DNA of 64,000 bases from VAZQ01 sp035293945. GTDB taxonomy: Bacteria; Pseudomonadota; Alphaproteobacteria; Rhizobiales; Xanthobacteraceae. The stretch is taken from assembly GCA_035293945.1 (NCBI GenBank), contig DATGLV010000012.1, forward strand, positions 46,270 to 110,269, given 5' to 3'. The translations under genes and the position numbers were made by a program. How positions within the stretch are numbered: the first letter of the stretch is position 1; each line of letters begins with the position of its first letter. Below are positions 17,685 to 25,947 of this stretch, in pieces. The notes beneath the pieces were generated by a model. That model was not told where the DNA came from and searched no databases. It was given only the letters and a program-made list of their open reading frames with translations.

Positions 17685-17781
17685 GCTGCCTCCCGCGCAG
17701 CGGACCTGCCTTGCCGCGCCTGTCAATTCGGCGCATTCTTCCCTTCAATCAAGAACATCAATCGCTATGGGGAGGATGCTG

Positions 17782-19023
17782 ATGATCGATCGTCGTACAT
17801 TTGCAACCCTGCTCGCGGGCGCGGTCGCTTCGCCCGGATTGGCTTGGGGCGAAGAACAGGGACGAGGCAAGGCGGTCTACTACGCCAGCACCGGTCCGAT
17901 TCTAACTTTGTACGATCTCGACGGCGATGCACTCATCAAACGCAGCTCGGTTACGCTACCGGCAAATATTCAATATGCGTGGCCGCATCCGTCGCGCAAA
18001 TTCCTTTATGTGGTCTCCAGCAATGGCGGCCCGGGAGTACCCGGCGACAAGCATTATGCGAGCGCGCTGCGCATCGATCCCGCTTCCGGCGCGCTTGCGC
18101 TCTACGGTGAGCCGGTGGCACTGCCGTCGCGGCCGATTCATACCAGCGTCGATCTCGCCGGCGCCTACCTGCTCATCGCCTACAACGATCCGAGCAGCCT
18201 CACCGTCAATCGTCTCAACGCCGATGGCTCGATCGGCGAGCGCGTGAACCAACCCAATAAGCTCGACACCGGCATCTACGCACACCAGATCCGCGCCATG
18301 CCGGGCAACCAGATGGTCACGCTGGTCACGCGCGGCAATAATGCCGAGCACGGCAAGCCGGAGGACCCGGGCGCCATCGAGACCTTCCGCTTCAAGGACG
18401 GGGTGCTCGCCCAGCTGGCGTCGATCAAGCCGGGAAACGGCCTTGGCTTCGGGCCGCGACACCTCGACTTCCATCCGACGCTGCCCTTGGTCTACGTTTC
18501 GATTGAGCGGCAGAGCCAGCTTTATGTCTACCGGATCGATGAGGGGACCGGACTTTCGCGCGATCCCCTGTTCGTGCGCACGACGCTCTCCGATCCCAAG
18601 ACCAAATTCCAGCAAGGCGCCGGCCCGATACACATTCATCCCAATGGACGCTTCGTCTATCAGACCAACCGTTCCTCCGAGGTGGTCGAATTCGAAGGTG
18701 CGAAGGTGCTGGCGAGCGGCGAGAACAGCGTCGCAGTGTTCGCTATCGATTCCGCAACCGGTGAGCCAACACTGATCCAGAACATCGATGGGCGCGGCGT
18801 GCAGCTGCGCACATTCGGCATCGATCCGAGCGGCAAAATTCTCGTGGCCGGCAGTGTCGTGCCCGTCAAGGTGCGCGCAGGCTTCCGCACCGACCTGCTG
18901 TCGGCGGGGCTCGTGGTCTATCGGATCGGCGAGGACGGCAAGCTCGACTTTGTGCGAAAATATGATGTCGACGCGACCGAGGAGAAGCAGCAGTTCTGGA
19001 CCGGCATGGTGACGATTGCCTAA
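17782..19023 (+). CDS. Exported lactonase-type seven-bladed beta-propeller (Pgl-like)
   Basis: The product is about 413 residues. The ATG at 17782 is preceded by GGGGAGG six bases upstream; the longer ORF upstream is an overlap artefact. A Tat/Sec-like leader 'RRTFATLLAGAVASPGLAWG' precedes a beta-propeller with family motifs 'FLYVVSSNG', 'GPRHLDFHP', 'PIHIHPNGRFVYQTNR' and 'GVQLRTFGIDP'. The family includes 6-phosphogluconolactonase (YbhE) and carboxy-cis,cis-muconate cyclase. Export makes a cytoplasmic pentose-phosphate role unlikely, and an extracytoplasmic lactonase or cyclase is more plausible. Confidence 0.82.
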   Translation: MIDRRTFATLLAGAVASPGLAWGEEQGRGKAVYYASTGPILTLYDLDGDALIKRSSVTLPANIQYAWPHPSRKFLYVVSSNGGPGVPGDKHYASALRIDPASGALALYGEPVALPSRPIHTSVDLAGAYLLIAYNDPSSLTVNRLNADGSIGERVNQPNKLDTGIYAHQIRAMPGNQMVTLVTRGNNAEHGKPEDPGAIETFRFKDGVLAQLASIKPGNGLGFGPRHLDFHPTLPLVYVSIERQSQLYVYRIDEGTGLSRDPLFVRTTLSDPKTKFQQGAGPIHIHPNGRFVYQTNRSSEVVEFEGAKVLASGENSVAVFAIDSATGEPTLIQNIDGRGVQLRTFGIDPSGKILVAGSVVPVKVRAGFRTDLLSAGLVVYRIGEDGKLDFVRKYDVDATEEKQQFWTGMVTIA

Positions 19024-19119
19024 ATGGGCGGAACGCTGATGCCATTCAGGAAAATCGAGTTCGAATTGCTCCGACGGAGGTACAATAGTAAGTTTGAACC
19101 CTGCGTTATGCCTGCGCGC

Positions 19120-19599
19120 TTATGCGAAGGGCGCGCGCGTCTCGCGCTGCGCCGCCCGGACAGGCAATCGCCAAAGCTCAATGGCGTCGGAGATGACGGC
19201 GCCCAAACGTTCGTAAAACACGCGCGCTGTGTGATTGCCGCGTGCAATCTCGAGGTCCACCGCCGCGCAGCCGAGCTCCGCGGCGTGGGTCTGCACGGCC
19301 GTGACAAGGGCTCGGCCAATTCCCCGCCCACGCCGGTCTCCGGCGACGCACAGATCGCCCAGCCACAGACGCTTCTCGCGCGTGTGCGCCTCAAATCTCC
19401 GGCAAAACAACGCAAAGCCGACAACGCGACCGTCATCTTCGGCGACCAGGCAATCGAACCAGCGGTCGGTGCCGAACCCGTAGTTCAACAGCAAGGACAT
19501 ATCCGAGCCAGGATCAGGATCTTCGACATGGGCTGCGAGCTCTCGCGACAGGTCGACAATCGCCGACATGTCGTCGGGAGAGGCTTGGCGTATCCGCAT
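19120..19599 (-). CDS. GNAT-family N-acetyltransferase
   Basis: The product is about 159 residues from the ATG at 19599 (AGGGG upstream). The acetyl-CoA loop 'VAGDRRGRGIGRALV' matches motif A (R-x-x-G-x-G), and 'ARVFYERLGA' is the typical motif B end. The longer ORF up to 19821 has no GNAT content and crosses a palindromic repeat. The substrate is not predictable. It is convergent with the lactonase-like gene. Confidence 0.87.
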   Translation of the reverse strand: MRIRQASPDDMSAIVDLSRELAAHVEDPDPGSDMSLLLNYGFGTDRWFDCLVAEDDGRVVGFALFCRRFEAHTREKRLWLGDLCVAGDRRGRGIGRALVTAVQTHAAELGCAAVDLEIARGNHTARVFYERLGAVISDAIELWRLPVRAAQRETRAPFA

Positions 19600-19639
19600 C
19601 AGAGGCCCCTGGTTGCGGAACTTGGCCGGTCCTGTGCCA

Positions 19640-19713
19640 CAGTGCCCGCTTTCCGAAGTTCGTGATTCATCTCGGCACCCTTTGCCACGAGCTTCGGAAA
19701 GAAAGGGGCACTG
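19640..19713. repeat. GTGCC-bounded palindrome
   Basis: CAGTGCCC (19640-19647) pairs with GGGCACTG (19706-19713) and CTTTCCGAAG (19649-19658) pairs with CTTCGGAAAG (19692-19701). The architecture and outer arms match the elements at 14377 and 14466. It lies just upstream of the acetyltransferase start. Confidence 0.82.
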
Positions 19714-20204
19714 GCAACAAACAGATCGTGTCCCGTGGCGTGGTGTAGCTGGCGGCGGCCCGATGGCCGGCATGCCGAGCTGATCAGGTTGCCACGGCGG
19801 GCAATCCGACGATGGGATCATCGCTCAAAGGATCGATGGTCCTTGCCGGCAGTGCTTGCCGTCTTCCCACGTACAAGCCAGGTTTCCCGGGAAGACCGAT
19901 CAGAAACGCATGGCTAAGATGCGCGCTTATTGTAAAATACAATAAGAAAACAATCGGCGGTCCTTTATCGAGTGGCGGAGCTATGCGACGGCCGCAATTC
20001 TGAGGGCTCACCCAAACGCTGATTCTTGTCTCGCGCCGCAAGCACGAGACACGCCAGGAGCCGATTGGCGCAGACCGGGAGTTTCAATTTCGCGTATCGA
20101 CTGATTTGCTTGTCGCCGTCAAGTCGCTTCCGCACAATGAACTGCCGCGCTTTTACCTGACCTGCGGAAGCGGGCCTTGTGGCCCGGAGGAAGCGGGCAC
20201 CTTG
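19714..20204. other. Longest gene-poor gap, with an AT-rich palindrome
   Basis: No convincing gene is seen here. It holds a perfect 9-base AT-rich palindrome, CTTATTGTA-AAA-TACAATAAG (19926-19946), which stands out in this GC-rich DNA. It also holds a perfect inverted repeat CGCTTCCGCA/TGCGGAAGCG (20125-20134 with 20163-20172) and the hairpin CGGGCC-TTGT-GGCCCG (20171-20186), both just before the next gene. Small ORFs on either strand show no recognisable content. Confidence 0.6.
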
Positions 20205-20822
20205 ATGTCTGAAACCGCGAATCTGGCGGTGAGCGGCATGGACCAAACCGATCATTCCGGAGAGCCGCAAACCGATCCGCATTGGGCCGCGGGCGTGTCG
20301 CGGCCCCGCCATCCCTTCCGCGGCTCGTTCTGGCTGCGGGAGCTGCCCTATATCGTGGTGCTGGCGCTGACCTTGTTCGGCGTCGCCTATGCGAGCTTTT
20401 CGCGTCAGCCAATGGTCGGCTACTGGGAATTCCTGGCGCCGGTCATCGGCCTGCCCTGCATCATCATCGGCTGGCCGCATGCGCATGACCGGTCGACGCG
20501 GGTGCGGCTGATCTGGACGCAGGCGTTGCATTGGCTCGCGTTCCTGGTGGCGATGAATATGCTCCTGCTGAGCGGTGTCTCGAGCCTGCTCAGTACGGAG
20601 GCGGTCGGGCTGACCATCCTGACCCTGCTGGCGCTCGGAACATTCGTCGCCGGTGTCCACGTCCAGGCTTGGCAGATCTGTATCCTCGGCATGATCATGG
20701 CGGTTGGCGTGCCGGCGATCGCCTGGATCGAGCGCTCAGCGCTGTTGCTGCTGATTGCGCTCGCGGTGCTGGCGGTGGTTGCGGCCGCGCTGTGGTGGAG
20801 TAGCCGCAAGCGACAGACCTGA
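20205..20822 (+). CDS. Hypothetical membrane protein, about six helices
   Basis: The product is about 205 residues from the ATG at 20205, chosen because GGAGGAAGCGGG lies upstream and the preceding 33 codons run through inverted repeats. A polar N-terminus of roughly 45 residues leads into about six hydrophobic segments, with 'WPHAHDRSTRVRLIWTQALHWLAFLVAM' (shown in part) near the middle. I do not recognise a family. It is convergent with the HxlR regulator 13 bases downstream. Confidence 0.68.
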   Translation: MSETANLAVSGMDQTDHSGEPQTDPHWAAGVSRPRHPFRGSFWLRELPYIVVLALTLFGVAYASFSRQPMVGYWEFLAPVIGLPCIIIGWPHAHDRSTRVRLIWTQALHWLAFLVAMNMLLLSGVSSLLSTEAVGLTILTLLALGTFVAGVHVQAWQICILGMIMAVGVPAIAWIERSALLLLIALAVLAVVAAALWWSSRKRQT

Positions 20823-20835
20823 TGGCGCGCTTTCG

Positions 20836-21216
20836 TCAGCGCTCCGGCCTCCTTGCGACCGCATCCATGGCCCGCAGCGGCTCGCCGACCGCGACATGGA
20901 ACTTGGCCGCGTTGTCATGGCCCCAGATATAAAGGTGATGCAGGATCTGGTGCAGCGAGCGGCCGCGCGGCGCCAGCGCATAAGTATCGGCTCGTCGGCC
21001 GCCCTTGCGATGGACAATGAGCCCGGAAGCCACAAGGTCGCGCAGGCGCTCGGTCAGCACTTTATCGCTGACCCGCGGCAAGAGCTTGCGCAGCTCGGAA
21101 TAGCGGCAGGGACGCTGTTTGAGGTAGCAGAGGATGACCGTCTTCCATTTGCCGCCCAACACCGCCAATGTGAACTCCGTCGGGCAGTGAAACGATGCCG
21201 GAAGTCGCTTGGTCAT
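20836..21216 (-). CDS. HxlR-family transcriptional regulator
   Basis: The 126-residue winged-helix protein has the family signature 'HCPTEFTLAVLGGKWKTVIL' near residues 10-29, with the single conserved Cys, followed by 'RYSELRKLLPRVSDKVLTERLRDL'. HxlR proteins sense electrophiles or redox state, or act as catabolic repressors. It is divergently transcribed from the molybdenum hydroxylase genes that start at 21378, which makes those genes the likely target. Operators should lie in 21217-21377. Confidence 0.9.
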   Translation of the reverse strand: MTKRLPASFHCPTEFTLAVLGGKWKTVILCYLKQRPCRYSELRKLLPRVSDKVLTERLRDLVASGLIVHRKGGRRADTYALAPRGRSLHQILHHLYIWGHDNAAKFHVAVGEPLRAMDAVARRPER

Positions 21217-21377
21217 GCCTTACCCCTTCGCCCCTCCTGGCCCCTTGTCCCCGGAAGGCGCGGCCCGCGGAAGCCGAGGTCCTATGCCAACGAAGGGACG
21301 TCAAAACTACGCGATAGTCCGGAAACTTACCAAACGGTGCGTTGATTGATAGCGCGGATAAAGGGAAGCTTCTGAAA

Positions 21378-23594
21378 ATGCGGAAGCGGTTTCACGGTCT
21401 GACGGAGGGGGCAACTTTGCAAGGAACAGACATCAACCGTCGGAGATTGCTGCACGGCGCCGGCCTTGTGGCAGGCGCCCTGGTGCTGGGCGCACGTTGG
21501 GGTGCGGCCGCGCCGCAGAAGCGGCGCAGCGGCCGCGAGGCACATGCCGTCACGGCCTGGGTGCAGATTGCGCCCGACAGTTCGGTGACGCTCATCGCAT
21601 CCCAGTCCGAGATGGGGCAGGGCACCACCACCACGCTCGCGGCCGCGCTCGCCGATGAGCTCTATCTCTCACCGGAGCGCGTTGCGATCGCCTTCGCGCC
21701 GTTTGCGCCAGCGTACCGTGATCCGGTCTACAACTGGATGTTCACCGGAAACAGCCAGAGCACATCTTCATTCTACGACGTCATGCGCAAGATGGGGGCG
21801 GCGGCGCGCGAGATGCTCATCGCCGCCGCTGCGACGCGTCTGCATGTGCCGGCGGATCGGCTCACCATGCGGGACGGGATCATCCACGCCAGCGGAACGC
21901 GTCGTACCCTGCGGCTCGGTGAGATCGCCGCCGCGGCGGCGCAATTGCCGATTCCCGCGGCGCCGGCGTTGCGCGCCGACCCGCCTTCGGCTGGTCGCAG
22001 CGTTGCGCGCTGGGACATTCCCGGAAAGGTCGAGGGCAGTGCTGTCTTCGGCATCGACGTGACGGTGCCAGACATGTTGCTGGCGGCGGTGCGCTCGGCG
22101 CCGCGCTTCGGCGGCAGGCTCACGCAATATGACGCTGCTGCCATCAAGACGAAGCCAGGCGTGGTCGCGCTGGTCGAGGTGCCGGGCGGGCTCGCGGTCG
22201 TCGCCAAGACGTACTGGCAGGCGCGCAGCGCGCTCTATTCTGCTGCGCTCGGTTTCAGCGATGACGGCGCGACCCTCGACAGCGGCACCGGCTTGCCGAC
22301 GCTCTACGCCGACAAGCTGAAGACAGGGCCGTTCTTCTCGCACAAAGCGGTGGGAGACTTGGCCAAGGCCAGGGAGGGCGCGGCGCTCAAGCTTGATGCC
22401 GTCTATCAGATTCCGTTCCAGGCTCACGCCACGATGGAGCCGATGAATTGCACCGCAGAGGTCCGTAACGACGCTTGCGAGATCTGGGCGCCGCTGCAGG
22501 GCGTCGAGATGGTGCAGAATGTCGCCGCACAGGTCACCGGCCTCCCGTTGGAAAAGATCACCGTGCACCGGACGCTGATCGGCGGCGGGTTCGGGCGGCG
22601 TCTTCTCGCCGATTTCGTCAAGCAGACCTTGATCATCGCCAAGGCGGTCGGCCGCCCGGTCAAGCTCATCTGGTCGCGCGAAGAGGACATGCAGCATGAT
22701 TTCTATCGGCCCGGCATGCTGCACGCGATCTCGGGCGCACTCGACCAGGGCGGCAGCGTGACCGCGCTGGCGCATCGCGTCGTCTCGCCTTCGCATATGC
22801 TCTACATCATCCCGCGCGGTTTCCTGCCGCCGATGGCAGACTGGAGCGATCCGGCCGCGCCGCCGGAGAAGATCGACACAATGGCGGTCGAGGGCTTGCT
22901 TGATCTGCCCTACGACATTCCCAATCAGAGTATCGATCAGCATCGCCTCGAGCTCGACGTGCCGGTCTCGGTTTGGCGCACCACCGGTCACGGGCCCAAC
23001 AACTTCGTGCTGGAGAGCTTCATCGATGAGCTTGCCATGGCGGCAAAGGCCGATCCGCTCACCTTCCGGCGCGTCCTTCTTGCCAAGAACGCCCGCGCCC
23101 GCAAGCTGCTCAATCTGGCGGCCGAGAAAGCCGGCTGGGACTCACCCCCGCCGGCAGGCCGCGCGCGCGGAATCGCGCTTGCTTCCGCCTTCGGCGGACT
23201 CGTCGCCAATGTGGCGGAGCTCTCGGTCACCGACAACCTCGTCAAGGTGCACCGCATCGTCGCCGCGGTCGATTGCGGCCGCACGATCGATCCCGACATT
23301 GCTGAAGGCAACATCTTGGGCGGCGTGGTCTGGGGGCTCTCGGCCATGAGGACGGAAATGACCTTCAATAAAGGGGCGGCACAGCTTGCCAATTTCGACG
23401 GTTTCACACCGCTGCATCTCTCGGAGACTCCGCCCTGCGAGGTCCATTTCGTTGACAGCGGCGAAAAGCTCGGCGGTACCGGCGAGCTCGGACCGGTCCC
23501 GCTCCACGCCGCGGTGTGTAATGCCATTTTCGCTGCCACCGGCAAACGCATCCGGGCTTTGCCGCTGGAACGTTCCGGTTTTTCCTTCGCGTGA
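21378..23594 (+). CDS. iorB: Molybdenum hydroxylase large subunit (isoquinoline 1-oxidoreductase beta-like)
   Basis: The product is about 738 residues with a Tat leader ('RRRLLHGAG'), the layout of IorB/aldehyde-dehydrogenase-type xanthine dehydrogenase family proteins. Molybdopterin-domain motifs include 'SEMGQGTTTTLAAALADEL', 'IGGGFGRRL', 'RTTGHGPNNF' and the late 'GGTGELGPVPLHAAVCNA', which carries the catalytic Glu. The ATG at 21378 is used; a TTG at 21417 with GGAGGGGG five bases upstream is a serious alternative that gives a shorter leader. The Fe-S subunit gene follows 7 bases downstream. It should hydroxylate an N-heterocycle or oxidise an aldehyde in the periplasm. Confidence 0.87.
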   Translation: MRKRFHGLTEGATLQGTDINRRRLLHGAGLVAGALVLGARWGAAAPQKRRSGREAHAVTAWVQIAPDSSVTLIASQSEMGQGTTTTLAAALADELYLSPERVAIAFAPFAPAYRDPVYNWMFTGNSQSTSSFYDVMRKMGAAAREMLIAAAATRLHVPADRLTMRDGIIHASGTRRTLRLGEIAAAAAQLPIPAAPALRADPPSAGRSVARWDIPGKVEGSAVFGIDVTVPDMLLAAVRSAPRFGGRLTQYDAAAIKTKPGVVALVEVPGGLAVVAKTYWQARSALYSAALGFSDDGATLDSGTGLPTLYADKLKTGPFFSHKAVGDLAKAREGAALKLDAVYQIPFQAHATMEPMNCTAEVRNDACEIWAPLQGVEMVQNVAAQVTGLPLEKITVHRTLIGGGFGRRLLADFVKQTLIIAKAVGRPVKLIWSREEDMQHDFYRPGMLHAISGALDQGGSVTALAHRVVSPSHMLYIIPRGFLPPMADWSDPAAPPEKIDTMAVEGLLDLPYDIPNQSIDQHRLELDVPVSVWRTTGHGPNNFVLESFIDELAMAAKADPLTFRRVLLAKNARARKLLNLAAEKAGWDSPPPAGRARGIALASAFGGLVANVAELSVTDNLVKVHRIVAAVDCGRTIDPDIAEGNILGGVVWGLSAMRTEMTFNKGAAQLANFDGFTPLHLSETPPCEVHFVDSGEKLGGTGELGPVPLHAAVCNAIFAATGKRIRALPLERSGFSFA

Positions 23595-23601
23595 GGGTGC
23601 C

Positions 23602-24047
23602 ATGATCACGTTCGAGATCAACGGTCGCAACGTGTCGGTCGATGCCGATCCGGATACGCCGCTATTGTGGGTGATCCGCGAGCAGCTCGGCCTGACCGGA
23701 ACCAAATACGGCTGTGGCATCGCCGCCTGCGGCGCCTGCACGGTGCACATCGACGGCAGCGCGGTGCGCTCCTGCTCGTTCCCGGCCGGCGCGGTCGGCG
23801 GGCATGCGGTGACCACTATCGAGGGCTCTCGCATCAGCGCTCGCACCCGGTGCAGAAGGCATGGATTGCCGAGCAGGTGCCGCAATGCGGCTACTGCCAG
23901 AGCGGCATGATCATGGCGGTGGCGGCGCTGCTCAAGGAAAAGCCGAAACCCAGCGATGCGGATATCGACGCGGCAATCACCAATATCTGCCGCTGCGGCA
24001 CCTATCAGCGCATCCGCAAGGCAATCCATGCGGCCGCTGGCGGGTAG
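23602..24047 (+). pseudogene. iorA: Molybdenum hydroxylase [2Fe-2S] subunit, frameshifted
   Basis: The first frame encodes the N-terminal plant-type ferredoxin ('YGCGIAACGACTVHIDG') and runs to about position 23828. The second half, 'HPVQKAWIAEQVPQCGYCQ' and 'NICRCGTYQRIRKAI', continues in another frame to the stop at 24047. Inserting one base after GAGGGC near 23828 would restore a normal protein of about 149 residues with both cluster motifs. As read, the first frame ends at 23910 without the second cluster. This is a real inactivation or a single-base assembly error. The start follows the iorB stop by 7 bases, with GAGGG upstream. Confidence 0.85.
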
Positions 24048-24066
24048 GAGATCCGCTGTCAACACG

Positions 24067-24150
24067 CGCGTCGTTCCTGCGAAAGCAGGAACCTATTCGG
24101 CTGCGCGCTCTCATACCTGCTGCAGAGCCTGGGTCCCGGCCCTCGCCATC
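24067..24150 (+). repeat. Dispersed repeat, family D, copy 2 (partial)
   Basis: It begins 'GTCGTTCCTGCGAAAGCAGG', a tight inverted repeat, and runs to 'GAGCCTGGGTCCCGGC'. It matches the copy at 57970-58072 at both ends, but the middle and the far end are diverged. Confidence 0.72.
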
Positions 24151-24239
24151 AGCGCGTGTATACGCTTCTTCAAGGCGCTATGGCGTGGCCGGGAGGACCT
24201 AGAGCGTGTTAATGTGTCGAGGCGGATAACCGATCTGCG

Positions 24240-24638
24240 TCAGCTCGCAAGCGGCATGTCCGGCTTGGAGCGGCGTGCGTAGGCCTCGGCGATCTTGGCC
24301 TTGAGATCCTCGACCTTGAACGGCTTGACCAGGCAGCCGTCCGCCGCCGACGCCCAGGATGTGTCCGAGCTGGCCATAGCGGTGACCATGATGATGATGG
24401 TGTCGGCGTTGAGCGGGCTCTTGCGGATATTCTGCACGAGCTCCGGCCCATTCATGGGACGCATCTCCTTGTCGCAAAGAACGAGGTCGTATTTCTTCTT
24501 GCCGATCAGCTCGAGCGCCGAGGCGCCATCTTGCGCCTGATCGACGTCCTGATAGCCGATATCGTGCACAAGCTTGGTCATGACCGTGGTCATGGTGCGG
24601 AAATCATCGACAAGCAGTACCGGGAGCAACAAATCCAT
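24240..24638 (-). CDS. CheY-like single-domain response regulator
   Basis: The 132-residue receiver domain stands alone. The acidic pair D11-D12, the phospho-acceptor D56 ('LVLCDKEM'), T86 and K105 ('LVKPF') are all present, so it should be phosphorylatable. There is no output domain and no kinase next to it. 'DKEMRPMNGPELVQNIR' around D56 resembles chemotaxis-type CheY proteins of alphaproteobacteria. The partner kinase is unknown. Confidence 0.9.
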   Translation of the reverse strand: MDLLLPVLLVDDFRTMTTVMTKLVHDIGYQDVDQAQDGASALELIGKKKYDLVLCDKEMRPMNGPELVQNIRKSPLNADTIIIMVTAMASSDTSWASAADGCLVKPFKVEDLKAKIAEAYARRSKPDMPLAS

Positions 24639-24785
24639 GGCCGATTTCTCGTATAGGGCGGGATTTCTCCCACTATGCCCCCATAGTGGTTTACCGAGTC
24701 ATAAGGCAACCTGCGCTGCAAGCAGCTTCGGGTCGTTATTTGTTAGGTAGAAATACCGGAAGCGTCCAAACAGCGTTAATCGGCT

Positions 24786-25682
24786 TCAGGCGCGCGCCTC
24801 CTCGGGCGTTGTGTCGTGGAACCTGGCGTAATCAAGGACGAGCGTGCCATCGCCGGTATCCGACGCTATGTCCACATAGCGGTGCTGCCAGCGGATATGT
24901 GCGTGCGAATAGCTCTGCCGCGCATTGAGCTGCTGGGCGGAATTGTCGTCGAGCCCGCTCAAGGTGAGCATCAGCACCGCTTCGGTTTCCGCCAGCTCCT
25001 CGCGACTTATCCCAAACAATGGACTTGATTCATCGATGGTGTGAAAGACCGTCCAGCTGAGGACGAAAACAGGGTTCTCGTTGCGGTGCAAATCAAGCTC
25101 GTAGTAGCGGCGAAACACCTGACCCTCCGGGGTGGTCTCCGCGCGAATGAGCCACAGCCGCGCGACCGTGCCCGATATGGTGTTATGTCGCGCATTGGCG
25201 ACGCGGACCATCAGCGTGGGCATGCCATGGTGCTGGCCGACGATCGGATTGTGGGCGAAGATGAAGCGCGCGCGTGGACGCGAGAAGCGCGCGAATACGA
25301 GCCCCGTCATCACCGCCAGGAACGACATGCCGGTGAAGATCTCCACGGTCGCGACGAGGTGGCCGTAATCGGTCTGTGGATGCATGTCGCCGTAGCCGAC
25401 CGTCGCCAGCGTCTCGATGGAAAAATAGAGGAGATCGAGAAAGCGGCCCGGCACCGCGTTGGCGATCGGCTGATCGCCGACGAGGTAGACGAGCGCAAAG
25501 CCGCCGTTGAGGGTAAGGAAGATTGCCGCCGCGGAGGCGAAGAAGCCGGGCCACGACACCGTCATCGACCGGTAATAGAGATCGGACCAGAAGCCGCCGG
25601 CGAGCCCGCGTGCCTCGATCTCGCGGCCGCCCAGAACGAGATGCTGCGACTTGGGCTCGGCCTTGCGGCGAAGTGATTGCAT
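24786..25682 (-). CDS. Inward-rectifier potassium channel (KirBac)
   Basis: The 298-residue protein has two membrane helices (about residues 47-68 and 108-131). Between them lie a pore helix and the K+ filter 'TVGYGDM' at residues 94-100, followed by a C-terminal Ig-like cytoplasmic domain (about 140-298) with 'IFAHNPIVGQHHGMPTLMVRVANAR'. This is the full bacterial Kir plan, as in KirBac1.1 and 3.1. It lies 147 bases upstream of the CheY gene on the same strand. Lipid or ligand control is expected from the family. Confidence 0.93.
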   Translation of the reverse strand: MQSLRRKAEPKSQHLVLGGREIEARGLAGGFWSDLYYRSMTVSWPGFFASAAAIFLTLNGGFALVYLVGDQPIANAVPGRFLDLLYFSIETLATVGYGDMHPQTDYGHLVATVEIFTGMSFLAVMTGLVFARFSRPRARFIFAHNPIVGQHHGMPTLMVRVANARHNTISGTVARLWLIRAETTPEGQVFRRYYELDLHRNENPVFVLSWTVFHTIDESSPLFGISREELAETEAVLMLTLSGLDDNSAQQLNARQSYSHAHIRWQHRYVDIASDTGDGTLVLDYARFHDTTPEEARA

Positions 25683-25769
25683 GCCGTTTTCCTGTGGTGA
25701 TCGCGATCGATGGATCAGGATGTGCTACTTTCCAGAAAGATCGCGCAGGAGCAAGGAGCGGGCGACGAG

Positions 25770-25845
25770 GAAGTACCCGCTTTGTTTCCGAGCTTCGTGC
25801 GGAAGAGTGCCGCCATGAATGGCGAGCTTCGGAAGCGGAGCACCG
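25770..25845. repeat. Diverged GTGCC-type palindrome
   Basis: The arms 'TTTCCGAGCTTCGTGC' and 'GAGCTTCGGAAGCGGAGCACC' are imperfect complements and share the CTTCGGAA core with the elements at 14466 and 19640. The loop again contains an ATG reading 'MNGELRK', comparable to the 'MYHELRK' at 14511. It lies between the Kir channel and the hydrolase. Confidence 0.65.
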
Positions 25846-25947
25846 GCCGGCAAGACCGCGGCGGGCCGTGGCATGGCTGCAGGCCGTGTGATAGCTTTGC
25901 AACCACCAATCAGTCGACGGGCTGGACATGCAAAGGAGGACGCCGTG

